A DNA stretch of 7,609 bases from Cytophagales bacterium (GTDB lineage Bacteria; Bacteroidota; Bacteroidia; Cytophagales; Cyclobacteriaceae): NCBI GenBank assembly GCA_003541895.1, contig DPLR01000270.1, positions 1 through 7,609 on the forward strand. Reading direction: 5' to 3'. Position 1 is the first letter of the stretch. Each line of letters opens with the position of its first letter. Below, in pieces: positions 1 to 6,805 of the stretch. The translations under genes were made by a program, and so were the position numbers. Below the pieces are notes generated by a model. That model did no database searches. It was not told the origin of the DNA and worked only from the letters and a program-made list of their open reading frames with translations.

Positions 1-453
1 CAGGCTAATGATCTTTTTTTCATGGCTGGGCTCGGATCGTTTTTGGTTGCACACGTTTTGTTGATTATCCTTTACGGAAAGCTAAAAACGGAAAAAGGTG
101 CGGGTCTGAATGGTCCACAAAAAGCAAGAGCTTCTTTCCCAATCATTCTTGCGGGCACTGGCTTGATCGTGATTCTTTACCCAACCTTAGGAGAATTAAG
201 GATTCCCGTCATCATCTATGCATTTACATTGATGGTAATGGTTTTGCGTGCCACCTATCGATATGGATTTACTTCAAAACAAAGTTTTTGGAATGTAACA
301 ACGGGAGCTTTGCTTTTCATGATTTCGGATTCACTCTTGGCGATCAATAAATTTTTTCAGCCCACTCCTTATTCAGGAATTTTAATCATGGTCTCTTATA
401 TGGGAGCCGTTTACTTCATCACGAAAGGCGTGATGGCTCATCGCCAATACTAA
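1..453 (+). CDS. YhhN/TMEM86-family lysoplasmalogenase, 5' end missing
   Basis: The frame is open from base 1 and ends at TAA 451-453, giving 150 residues. The family is usually somewhat over 200 residues, so roughly the first 60-70 (about two membrane helices) lie outside the window; the ATG at 22 is internal. Lysoplasmalogenases are integral membrane enzymes that hydrolyse the vinyl-ether bond of lysoplasmalogens to a fatty aldehyde and a glycerophospho-head group. Supporting motifs, numbered from base 1, are the helix with F-x-x-GLGSFLVAHVLL near residues 7-22 and GALLFMISDSLLAINKFF near 104-121, followed by a last helix (MVSYMGAVYFITKG). About five hydrophobic segments remain. The gene converges on the sensor kinase gene, with only 2 bp between the two stop codons. 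The family match is from recalled motifs. Activity on plasmalogens in this organism is inference. Confidence 0.85.
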   Translation, partial: QANDLFFMAGLGSFLVAHVLLIILYGKLKTEKGAGLNGPQKARASFPIILAGTGLIVILYPTLGELRIPVIIYAFTLMVMVLRATYRYGFTSKQSFWNVTTGALLFMISDSLLAINKFFQPTPYSGILIMVSYMGAVYFITKGVMAHRQY

Positions 454-455
454 TT

Positions 456-2576
456 TTATGATTGCAATGGAAGCGTCAATTCAAATTCGGTGTATTGATT
501 TGAGTTCGGAACGATGCGGACGTTGCCATTGAGTTTCGCAGCGCATTGCTTCACAATATAAAGACCTAGGCCGATCGTTTTATGTTCAAGAGCGGCATTG
601 GTGAACATGGAAAACAATTCGCTATCGTTTTTCTCTTGTATGCCAATACCATTGTCGATGAATGAAATTTGAAGTGTTCCATCGCTTCGCTTCACAATGA
701 TTTCGATAAACTTGTTGAACTGTGTTGACTTCTTTTGAAACTTCACAGCATTTTCTAACAGGTTGTTAAAGATGGTTTCAAGCAACATCGGGTCCGATTC
801 AAATTCAACGGGCTCAATTTTTTCTTTGAACGTGATTTCATTAAACCCTTCCAGAACTTTCAGCCTGCTCTTCACACGTTTAATCATTTCTGTGAAATGG
901 ATTTTTTCAACCGTCAGTACAGCCGCATTGATATCGCTCACGGTCCGAAGTCGCTCAAAAATTTCACTCAGGTTTTTTGATGTTTCGCTGAGTTTGGTAA
1001 GATATTGTTTCGCTTTTGGATCGGACACATCCAAAAGCGCCACATTGCAGAGACCGATAAGCCGTGCCAGAGGTCCTTTAATATCGTGTGAGGATTTATA
1101 AATAAAATTATCGAGCTCCAGATTTACCAAGTTCAATTCTTTGTTGGCCAACTCCAATTCTTTCGTACGTCTATCAACAGTGCTTTGCAATTGCAGATTG
1201 TATTCTTCGAGCTCGGCATTTTGTCGGGTGATCACTTCGTTTGCCCGAGCTAATTGTTCATGGCTGGATTGAAGTGCTGCTTTTTGTTTTTCTACTTCGT
1301 TGTTTTTTTGCTCTAGGTCACCTTTGTATTTTCGTTCTCGATTCATACTTCTGTAAAAGCCGATGGCTGCAATCAAAACTACAAAGGCAATAGATGCTAT
1401 GAAGTAAGCTTGATTTTTTCTGCTATTGATTTCAATATCTTTCTCGCGCAACTTCTCTGTAGCTTCATCGTTTTGAATTTGCACTTGAATATCGCTGATG
1501 TTGCGTGCTAAGTTTTCATCAAACAAGGAATCGCGTAAGGCAATAAACTTAGATTGATATAAGAATGCGCTATCGTATTTTTTTGAAGCAACGAATAATT
1601 CAGCTATCGATTTGTAATCAGAAACCATCCGATCGCGTGCCCGGATATGCTTGGCAATTCGTAAACTTTTTTTCAAGTAGAAAAACGCAGAATCAGGCCT
1701 GCCTGAGCGCTCGTGTATTTTGCTGAAATAAAAATAGATTTCAGAAATGCCATTCCATCCGTGAACACTTCCTCGCATTTTTAACGATTTATCAAAATAT
1801 TTTTTGGCTTCGATCAAATTGTTTTTTTCAAGTGCAATTCTTCCAAAGCAACTGTATGTCACCGATTCCCAAATGGGATTTTCAATCTTCAAACCAATGG
1901 TCAACGCTTCATTTAAAAATTTTTCAGCCTCTTCATTTTTTTGCTGATTCAAATAGACAATGGCGAGATTATTCAATGAATAGAGCAACCCATCGTTGTC
2001 GTTTAGTTGTCTGGCTAAGACAATGGCTTGATTGAAAAAATCAGAAGCTTTGTCGTACTGTTTCAATTCGGTATAGACCAGACCAATATTATTTAATGTT
2101 GTTACCAAACCATACGTCTGACGGACATGCTTATTCAACTTCAGCGACTTCAGTAAGTATTGCAACGCTGCCGGATAAATTCCCACGCGGTAAAATGCAA
2201 TGCCGAGATTGTTGATGGAATTAGCTACTAGCGCGGTGTCTTTAATCTGCTCAGAATATTTTAAAGCAGCGTAATTGTATTTTATTGCAGAATCGTACTG
2301 GTCTTGATAATAAAAAGTGCCACCCTTCAGACGTACAGCAATGGCTTTAGTACGAATGTCCATGGTCTTCGAAAATTCAAGCGCTTGGTTAACATAAACC
2401 ATAGCCGAATCAGGATGGTTGAGCCACAGTTTAATGATCAATGCTTGATAGGCTTTTATTTTTTGATCGGCAGGAGTTTTCTTCAACACTTCTTTCAGGC
2501 TGTCGGCCAACGGAGTTTGAGCATAACTCAAACTTAGCGAAAGCAGGGAACAGAGAACCAACGCCTGAATTTTCAT
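456..2576 (-). CDS. TPR-containing sensor histidine kinase
   Basis: This 706-residue protein starts with a Sec signal peptide (residues 1-19, cleavage after SYA before Q20). About seven TPR-like helix pairs follow from roughly residue 37 to 350, with a regular step near 40 residues (conserved NNLG/NNIG/NNLA at about 122, 162 and 202). One transmembrane helix lies at about 390-408, then a coiled coil at about 411-490. The kinase core has an H-box SSHDIKGPLA with phospho-acceptor His497, an N-box N605-NLLENA-V611, a G1 box DNGIGI (641-646) and a G2 box TIGLGLYIV (667-675). The expected topology is periplasmic TPR sensor and cytoplasmic kinase. There is no receiver domain, and no response regulator gene lies in the window, so the partner is unknown. 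The ATG start follows dusB by 61 bp on the same strand. A weak -7-like TTAGTTTG (2601-2608, minus) lies between them, so either co-transcription with dusB or a separate promoter is possible. Confidence 0.93.
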   Translation of the reverse strand: MKIQALVLCSLLSLSLSYAQTPLADSLKEVLKKTPADQKIKAYQALIIKLWLNHPDSAMVYVNQALEFSKTMDIRTKAIAVRLKGGTFYYQDQYDSAIKYNYAALKYSEQIKDTALVANSINNLGIAFYRVGIYPAALQYLLKSLKLNKHVRQTYGLVTTLNNIGLVYTELKQYDKASDFFNQAIVLARQLNDNDGLLYSLNNLAIVYLNQQKNEEAEKFLNEALTIGLKIENPIWESVTYSCFGRIALEKNNLIEAKKYFDKSLKMRGSVHGWNGISEIYFYFSKIHERSGRPDSAFFYLKKSLRIAKHIRARDRMVSDYKSIAELFVASKKYDSAFLYQSKFIALRDSLFDENLARNISDIQVQIQNDEATEKLREKDIEINSRKNQAYFIASIAFVVLIAAIGFYRSMNRERKYKGDLEQKNNEVEKQKAALQSSHEQLARANEVITRQNAELEEYNLQLQSTVDRRTKELELANKELNLVNLELDNFIYKSSHDIKGPLARLIGLCNVALLDVSDPKAKQYLTKLSETSKNLSEIFERLRTVSDINAAVLTVEKIHFTEMIKRVKSRLKVLEGFNEITFKEKIEPVEFESDPMLLETIFNNLLENAVKFQKKSTQFNKFIEIIVKRSDGTLQISFIDNGIGIQEKNDSELFSMFTNAALEHKTIGLGLYIVKQCAAKLNGNVRIVPNSNQYTEFELTLPLQS

Positions 2577-2637
2577 AACGGATGCGTGTAGAGAAATTTA
2601 CAAACTAAAAAGAAGTAATGCAACGGATAATTGATGG

Positions 2638-3627
2638 TCAGACAAGCACGAGCGAATAATTCTCGTCTACTTCCGTTAAAATGGAATAGATCTCTTCGTG
2701 ATGAAGTGCTTCTACTAATCGCGTTCGGTAAGGTTTGAAATCGGGAAGTCCTTTGAAGTAATTGGAATAGTGCCTGCGCATTTCAAAGATGCCCAGTTTA
2801 TCGCCTTTCCAGCGAATGGAAAAATCAAGGTGCTTTCTTGTGGCGGCCACGCGTTCACTGATGGTGGGCGCAGCAAGTTTTTCGCCTGTCTTCAAAAAAT
2901 GTTTGATCTCCCTGAATATCCACGGATAACCAATCGATGCCCGGCCGATCATCACACCATCAACTCCATATCGGTTTTTATAGTCAATGGCTTTTTCGGG
3001 TGAATCAATATCGCCATTGCCGAAAACAGGAATGTGCATGCGCGGGTTTTCTTTCACTTTCGCGATCAACTCCCAGTTGGCTTCGCCTTTGTACATCTGC
3101 ACGCGTGTACGGCCGTGCACGGTCAATGCTTTGATGCCGATATCTTGAAGGCGCTCGGCAACCTCTACAATATTTTTTGTTTGCTCATCCCAACCGAGTC
3201 GCGTTTTTACAGTAACGGGCAAATGCGTTGCTTTCACCACTTCTTCCGTCATCTTCACCATCTTCGGAATGTCTTGAAGTAACGCAGCACCTGCTCCGCG
3301 ACAAGCCACTGCTTTAACTGGGCATCCGTAATTAATGTCAATCAAATCAGGATTCACTTCTGTTGCAATGCGAGCCGACTCGGCCATGTTGCCAATGTCT
3401 CCGCCAAACAATTGAATGCCAATAGGCCGTTCATATTCAAAGATGTCGAGCTTCTGTTTGCTTTTAGCAGCATGACGGATTAATCCTTCCGATGAAATAA
3501 ACTCGGTGTACATCAAATCGGCTCCACCTTCTTTGCATACGGCACGGAAAGGCGGATCGCTAACGTCTTCCATGGGTGCAAGCAAAAGCGGAAAATTGCC
3601 TAACTCGATGTTGCCGATCTTTGCCAC
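2638..3627 (-). CDS. dusB: tRNA-dihydrouridine synthase (DusB-type)
   Basis: This flavoenzyme reduces uridine to dihydrouridine in tRNA using FMN and NAD(P)H. With the start chosen here it has 329 residues, normal for the family. Visible motifs are the N-terminal FMN-site segment APMEDVSDPPFR (17-28), the Dus signature DINYGCPVKAV (97-107) with catalytic Cys102, VKTRLGWDE (140-148, Lys141), VHGRTR (170-175, His171), GNGDI (203-207) and IGRA (227-230). The C-terminal helical part contains the RRHYSNYFKG segment (284-293). I place the start at a GTG (3625-3627) that opens the family-typical sequence VAKIGNIELG. The only in-frame ATG, at 3709-3711, would add 28 residues unlike the family, read through a DNA repeat and overlap the divergent OmpA gene. 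A TATTTTTG -7 element lies 39 bp upstream of the GTG. The gene may be co-transcribed with the kinase gene downstream of it. Confidence 0.95.
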   Translation of the reverse strand: MAKIGNIELGNFPLLLAPMEDVSDPPFRAVCKEGGADLMYTEFISSEGLIRHAAKSKQKLDIFEYERPIGIQLFGGDIGNMAESARIATEVNPDLIDINYGCPVKAVACRGAGAALLQDIPKMVKMTEEVVKATHLPVTVKTRLGWDEQTKNIVEVAERLQDIGIKALTVHGRTRVQMYKGEANWELIAKVKENPRMHIPVFGNGDIDSPEKAIDYKNRYGVDGVMIGRASIGYPWIFREIKHFLKTGEKLAAPTISERVAATRKHLDFSIRWKGDKLGIFEMRRHYSNYFKGLPDFKPYRTRLVEALHHEEIYSILTEVDENYSLVLV

Positions 3628-3659
3628 GTTGATTAATTGAATGAAAACCGCGTTGTTTG
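3628..3659 (+). repeat. 32-bp direct repeat, copy A
   Basis: This copy matches 4989-5020 at 29 of 32 positions in the same orientation. It contains the perfect 19-bp core atgaaaaccgcgttgtttg (3641-3659). The mismatches are at 3632, 3639 and 3640. It directly abuts the GTG start of dusB and lies 42 bp before the TTG start of the OmpA lipoprotein gene. Read on the + strand it has TTG (3629-3631), 20 bases, then GTTGTTTG (3652-3659). That resembles the spacing of a Bacteroidota -33/-7 promoter, but the TA of TAnnTTTG is absent. The promoter role is inference; the repeat itself is directly visible. Confidence 0.8.
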
Positions 3660-3666
3660 TAATCCA

Positions 3667-3674
3667 CAAAAATA
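3667..3674 (-). promoter_or_regulatory. Candidate -7 element for dusB
   Basis: The minus strand reads TATTTTTG, a full match to the Bacteroidota sigma-A -7 consensus TAnnTTTG. It lies 39 bp upstream of the dusB GTG start, implying a leader of about 30 nt. The -33 side is weak: the nearest TTTG on this strand is 14 bases upstream instead of the usual 17-23, and a TTG sits at 24 bases. The call therefore rests on the -7 box and its position in a divergent intergenic region. Confidence 0.4.
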
Positions 3675-3701
3675 ATTCTTTTATCTCACAAAGAAGCGCA
3701 A

Positions 3702-4943
3702 TTGAAATCAACCCCTCTTTTCATTGGCCTATTTTCTTTGTTCATGGTTTCTTCTTGTGGCAACCTCAAGGCACAGAATAAAATTAACTCCCGATTATTC
3801 TACTCAAAGCCTCCTTTGTTCAACAGCAAATCAAAAGTAAGACACGTTGATTTTTCGTTGTACAATGTAAACATTACGCTGCCGGTAGATGATCGTGAAA
3901 AATATTACGGAGAGGTCATTGAAAAAAATAAGAAGACGCATTTCGTAGGAGATTTTTTTGAATCTCCTACCATGAACGAGATTCAGAAGAAAATGAAAAC
4001 TGACTTCGTTGCCTTTCATTCGAATAAAAAATCTGCCCGCTCCTCAAAAAATTTGACCATCAATTCTTCAGTGGAAGTCTTCTATCCAATGCTGGAAGGA
4101 TTTGTAAAACGAAAATCTTTTGCCAAAGTGCGAATGGCTATAACGGCTTTAGTGAACAATCAGCTTTTGTTTTCTAGAAAATATGAAACCGTTTACATCA
4201 CCAACGGACTGGATAATGAATTTGAAGGAGACGTGCTGATGACGGCCGAAGAGGGCGAAAATGTTACCATCGGAATGGCCTTGCGAAAAACACTCGATCA
4301 GTTTTACACTGATTTATATCGTGTATTGACGTTACGCGAAAACGAAATTATCATTTACGGAAAAACAATTCACTCAAAAACAAACGCAGCAGTAAGCGCA
4401 ACTATCACATTCAAATCTGATTCATCCATTTCGATCACCTCCGCAACGAATGGAAGCTATGAGGCTGTTGTTACCAAAAGTGATTACACAATACAGGTGG
4501 TAGCCCCCGATTTTTTGATGTATGCTGAAGAAGCTGACTTCAGTAACAGCGTATTAAAAATGCTTGAGATCAATATCCGGTTGAGGCCAATCGAGACAGG
4601 ATCGATCGTAAAATTGAAGAACGTTTTGTTTCAAGTGGGTACAGACGTTTTGCTTGAAGAGTCTTTTCCAGAATTGAACGATGTGGTGACTTTCTTAAAG
4701 AAGAATCCCAAAGTAAAAATTGAGCTACAAGGTCATACCGACAATCGCGGAAGTGCGCAAAAAGATTTAGACCTGTCGCAGCAACGCGTTGATAAGATTA
4801 AAAGTTATTTGGTTGAACATGGAGTCAAAGCAAACCGAATCAAAGGCATCGGTTTTGGCAATGCGAAACCAATCGCATCTAATGCAGACGAGGCAGGCCG
4901 GAAGCTCAACCGCAGAGTGGAGTTTGTCATTCTCAGAAAATAG
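3702..4943 (+). CDS. OmpA-family outer-membrane lipoprotein
   Basis: The protein has 413 residues starting at TTG 3702. No in-frame ATG exists between this codon and the upstream stop at 3660-3662. The next internal ATG (residue 15) would destroy the signal peptide, which favours TTG. The signal peptide has a lipobox VSSC with Cys19 as the probable lipidated residue. Residues about 30-210 form a region I do not recognise. Residues about 216-295 look like a small beta-sandwich of the carboxypeptidase-regulatory type (IYGKTIHSKTNAAVSATI, later SATNGSYEA). Residues about 303-413 are an OmpA C-terminal peptidoglycan-binding domain: GHTDNRG (344-350), LSQQR (358-362), GIGFGNAKPIASN (382-394) and NRRVEF (403-408). 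Asp347 and Arg362 occupy the positions that bind diaminopimelate in OmpA homologues, with the same 15-residue spacing. The likely role is tethering the outer membrane to peptidoglycan. It appears monocistronic, flanked on both sides by copies of one DNA repeat. Confidence 0.9.
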   Translation: MKSTPLFIGLFSLFMVSSCGNLKAQNKINSRLFYSKPPLFNSKSKVRHVDFSLYNVNITLPVDDREKYYGEVIEKNKKTHFVGDFFESPTMNEIQKKMKTDFVAFHSNKKSARSSKNLTINSSVEVFYPMLEGFVKRKSFAKVRMAITALVNNQLLFSRKYETVYITNGLDNEFEGDVLMTAEEGENVTIGMALRKTLDQFYTDLYRVLTLRENEIIIYGKTIHSKTNAAVSATITFKSDSSISITSATNGSYEAVVTKSDYTIQVVAPDFLMYAEEADFSNSVLKMLEINIRLRPIETGSIVKLKNVLFQVGTDVLLEESFPELNDVVTFLKKNPKVKIELQGHTDNRGSAQKDLDLSQQRVDKIKSYLVEHGVKANRIKGIGFGNAKPIASNADEAGRKLNRRVEFVILRK

Positions 4944-4950
4944 CCGTTCA

Positions 4951-4984
4951 CAATTGTAAAAAAATTGATGAGCCAGCGCACCGA
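4951..4984 (+). repeat. Imperfect duplicate of the CPBP-gene leader (copy 1)
   Basis: The segment reads c-a-attgtaaaaaaattgat-gagc and aligns with 5021-5055, which has attgtaaaaattgattgtgagc and contains the CPBP start codon. Matching parts are ATTGTAAAAA, TTGAT and GAGC, with a shorter A-run and a 3-base insertion in copy 2. Similarity weakens over the next 11 bases. Copies are offset by about 70 bp. In copy 1 the equivalent position holds ATG AGC (4968-4973), opening a 9-codon frame that ends at TAA 4995-4997. It looks like a decayed or regulatory duplication of the gene start. Confidence 0.5.
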
Positions 4985-4993
4985 TCGCGTTGG
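4973..4993 (+). terminator. Hairpin after the OmpA gene, possible weak terminator
   Basis: ccagcgc (4973-4979) can pair with gcgttgg (4987-4993), with one G-T wobble, around a 7-base loop. The stem begins 30 bp after the OmpA stop codon. The 3' side (ttaattc) lacks a real T-run, so an efficient intrinsic terminator is doubtful. The 3' arm overlaps the start of direct-repeat copy B, so the structure could instead be part of a leader for the next gene. Confidence 0.3.
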
Positions 4994-5020
4994 TTAATTC
5001 GATGAAAACCGCGTTGTTTG
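4989..5020 (+). repeat. 32-bp direct repeat, copy B
   Basis: This is the second copy of the repeat at 3628-3659, 29/32 identical, with the perfect core at 5002-5020. The distance between copies is 1361 bp, and they bracket the OmpA lipoprotein gene. It ends 18 bp before the GTG start of the CPBP protease gene. The promoter-like arrangement is kept: TTG (4990-4992), 20 bases, GTTGTTTG (5013-5020). The + strand core could also open a reading frame MKTALF, but that frame is out of phase with the following gene in both copies. Confidence 0.8.
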
Positions 5021-5055
5021 CGATTGTAAAAATTGATTGTGAGCAACCTGACAGA
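5021..5055 (+). repeat. Imperfect duplicate of the CPBP-gene leader (copy 2, functional start)
   Basis: This is the partner of 4951-4984. It carries ATTGTAAAAATTGATTGTGAGC, in which GTG 5039-5041 is the preferred start of the CPBP gene. It directly follows direct-repeat copy B, so the order is leader copy 1, repeat B, leader copy 2. Confidence 0.5.
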
Positions 5056-5977
5056 AAATTCGGGCAAACATCCGTTGGTAATGGCAACCTTAACACTGCT
5101 AGTCGCTGGTATTGGGTTCTTACTTGTAGGCCCGCTCATCGGATTTTTTATTTCAACGCCATTTTTTGATGGAACCATTTTAGAGCAAGCCGAAAAAATG
5201 GCTGACCCAATGAGTCACGAAGAATTTCGGGTGCCACTGTATTTGATGCAAGGCTGCGCTACGCTCATTGGGCTGGCGGTTCTTCCTATAATTTTTACGT
5301 TTGGTGCTGAACGAAAGGGGTTGAATTATTTTTTTGGCGGAGTGAAGAATTATGGCATCATGTTTTTGCTGTTATTGATTTTGACCATTGCATTCATGGC
5401 CACAAACTCAGTGCTGATCTCTTGGAATGCAAATCTTCACTTTCCAGATTTCATGAATGGATTTGAAACTTGGGCACGTAACTATGAAAGCAAAGCAGAA
5501 GCGCTGACCAAGTTCATGACGCAGTTTGAATCCGGTGGGGAATTTCTATTAGCTTTTGTTGTTATCGCTATTTTTCCGGCCGTGAGTGAGGAGTTACTTT
5601 TTCGAGGAATGCTGCAACGCCAACTTCACCAAGGCCTGGGCAACATTCATGTAGCTATTTGGACTTCTGCAATTTTATTCAGTGCGTTTCATTTACAATT
5701 TTTTGGGTTTGTTCCGCGCCTATTGCTCGGTGGCTTGTTTGGCTACTTATATTATTGGTCAGGAAATTTGTGGATGCCTATCTTTGCGCATTTTGTGAAC
5801 AACGGATTTTCGGTAGTGATGATTTATCTCAACCAAAAAGGAGTTGTTGATATGGATGTGGAGTCAACCGATACAGTTGCACCCTGGCCGGCAGTGGTTG
5901 CCTCAGCGTTCTTGGTAATAGCATTGCTTTATTACTTCAAACTATTTTTCGATAGAAAAAATCAAATTCATGGCTGA
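5039..5977 (+). CDS. CPBP-family intramembrane glutamic protease
   Basis: This is a membrane protein of 312 residues from GTG 5039. TTG 5033 would add two residues. ATG 5081 would remove the N-terminal KHPL segment, which I recall as typical of Bacteroidota members, so I prefer GTG. About seven or eight hydrophobic segments are present. All motifs of the CAAX-protease/bacteriocin-processing (ABI, CPBP) family are intact. Motif 1 is SEELLFRG with Glu184, Glu185 and Arg189. Motif 2 is FSAFH with His218. Motif 3 is HFVNN with His251 and Asn255. The family cleaves or processes membrane or prenylated substrates; the bacterial substrate here is unknown. The 3' end overlaps cdsA by 8 bp, so the two genes are almost certainly co-transcribed. 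A duplicated leader and direct-repeat copy B precede it. Confidence 0.9.
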   Translation: MSNLTENSGKHPLVMATLTLLVAGIGFLLVGPLIGFFISTPFFDGTILEQAEKMADPMSHEEFRVPLYLMQGCATLIGLAVLPIIFTFGAERKGLNYFFGGVKNYGIMFLLLLILTIAFMATNSVLISWNANLHFPDFMNGFETWARNYESKAEALTKFMTQFESGGEFLLAFVVIAIFPAVSEELLFRGMLQRQLHQGLGNIHVAIWTSAILFSAFHLQFFGFVPRLLLGGLFGYLYYWSGNLWMPIFAHFVNNGFSVVMIYLNQKGVVDMDVESTDTVAPWPAVVASAFLVIALLYYFKLFFDRKNQIHG

Positions 5978-6797
5978 GAAAAAATTTAAAAACCTTGCTC
6001 AGCGTTTAGTCACCGGTATTCTTGGTTCGGCTGGAGTTATCTTTGGCGTGGCCTATGATGAAGCCACCTACTTTATTGTCTTCTTCCTCATTTGCCTTTT
6101 CTCTTTAATTGAATTCTATAAACTCTCCGGCCTTGATGGAATGCTGCCGCAAAAAACATTTGGTGTGGTGAGCGGCATGATTTTGTTTTGCCTTTCGTTT
6201 TTTATTGAACGTGGATCAATCTCGCATAAATATTACTACCTGATTTTTCCGTTGGTGTCGTTTGTTTATGTGATTAAGCTGTACAAGAAATTTGAGCGAA
6301 AGCCATTCACTAATATTGCGTTCACTTTTCTTGGTATTTTTTATACAGCAGTTCCATTTGCGTTGCTGAATGTAAGTGCGTTTGAAAACGGAAGATATAA
6401 TTATCAAATCATTTTGGGTTGCTTATTGATTTTGTGGGCCACCGACACGGGCGCTTACTTTGCCGGTACTTTTTTTGGCAAGCGAAAATTATTCGAGCGT
6501 ATCTCACCCAAAAAATCGTGGGAAGGTTTTGTGGGTGGCGCGGTGTTGGCCATGGCCATAGCGTATGGCGTGTCAATTTATTTCACCACGCTTCCACAGT
6601 GGCAATGGTTGTGCATGGGTTGGATCATCATTATTGGCGGAACCTATGGCGATTTGATTGAATCGTTACTGAAACGAAGCATAGAGATCAAAGACAGCGG
6701 CACAAGTTTGCCCGGCCACGGTGGTTTCCTTGATCGTTTTGATGGGCTGTTTATCTGCGCTCCGTTTATTGTAGCTTTTTTGGAAATGGTTAAATAA
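5970..6797 (+). CDS. cdsA: Phosphatidate cytidylyltransferase
   Basis: CdsA converts phosphatidic acid and CTP to CDP-diacylglycerol and pyrophosphate, the committed precursor step for membrane phospholipids, at the inner membrane. The product has 275 residues, in the family's normal range, with about eight hydrophobic segments. Conserved parts are WATDTGAYFAG (156-166), SPKKSWEGFVGG (179-190), the GDLIESLLKR segment (227-236) and the C-terminal signature KD-x5-PGHGG-x2-DR-x-D (241-258), with Asp255 and Asp258 as expected metal/active-site residues. The ATG at 5970 lies inside the CPBP gene (8-bp overlap, different frame), consistent with coupled translation. The next gene begins 8 bp after its stop. 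Confidence 0.96.
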   Translation: MAEKKFKNLAQRLVTGILGSAGVIFGVAYDEATYFIVFFLICLFSLIEFYKLSGLDGMLPQKTFGVVSGMILFCLSFFIERGSISHKYYYLIFPLVSFVYVIKLYKKFERKPFTNIAFTFLGIFYTAVPFALLNVSAFENGRYNYQIILGCLLILWATDTGAYFAGTFFGKRKLFERISPKKSWEGFVGGAVLAMAIAYGVSIYFTTLPQWQWLCMGWIIIIGGTYGDLIESLLKRSIEIKDSGTSLPGHGGFLDRFDGLFICAPFIVAFLEMVK

Positions 6798-6805
6798 AAA
6801 GAGAA

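Noticed and set aside
763..1101. 112-codon + strand frame inside the kinase gene
   Set aside because: It lies antisense to the H-box and ATPase coding region, the product has no recognisable domain, and the minus-strand frame is a complete conserved protein.
1832..2537. Further + strand frames of 67 and 77 codons opposite the TPR region
   Set aside because: They are shadows of the TPR coding sequence, with no start context or protein-like features.
2770..3282. Three overlapping + strand frames opposite dusB
   Set aside because: They are antisense to conserved dusB motifs, and their low-complexity products look like reverse translations of the real gene.
4951..4967. caatt...aattg inverted repeat as a terminator for the OmpA gene
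   Set aside because: It has only a 5-bp A/T-rich stem around an A-run and no T tail, and is too weak to call.
5002..5020. MKTALF reading frame opened by the ATG in each repeat core
   Set aside because: The frames diverge right after the repeat, run out of phase through the following genes and have no independent support as leader peptides.
3628..5020. OmpA gene plus flanking repeats as a mobile element
   Set aside because: There is no transposase or integrase, no terminal inverted repeats and no obvious compositional shift. Two short direct repeats alone do not establish mobility.
4767..5178. Minus-strand frames of 109 and 76 codons across the OmpA-CPBP junction
   Set aside because: They are antisense to the OmpA domain and CPBP N-terminus. 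One contains NNAVFIELTN like the false dusB extension, but substitutions between the two copies do not favour silent positions, so the peptide similarity reflects the DNA repeat.
5659..6661. Small frames inside the CPBP and cdsA genes (both strands)
   Set aside because: All lie within intact membrane-protein genes with complete catalytic motifs.
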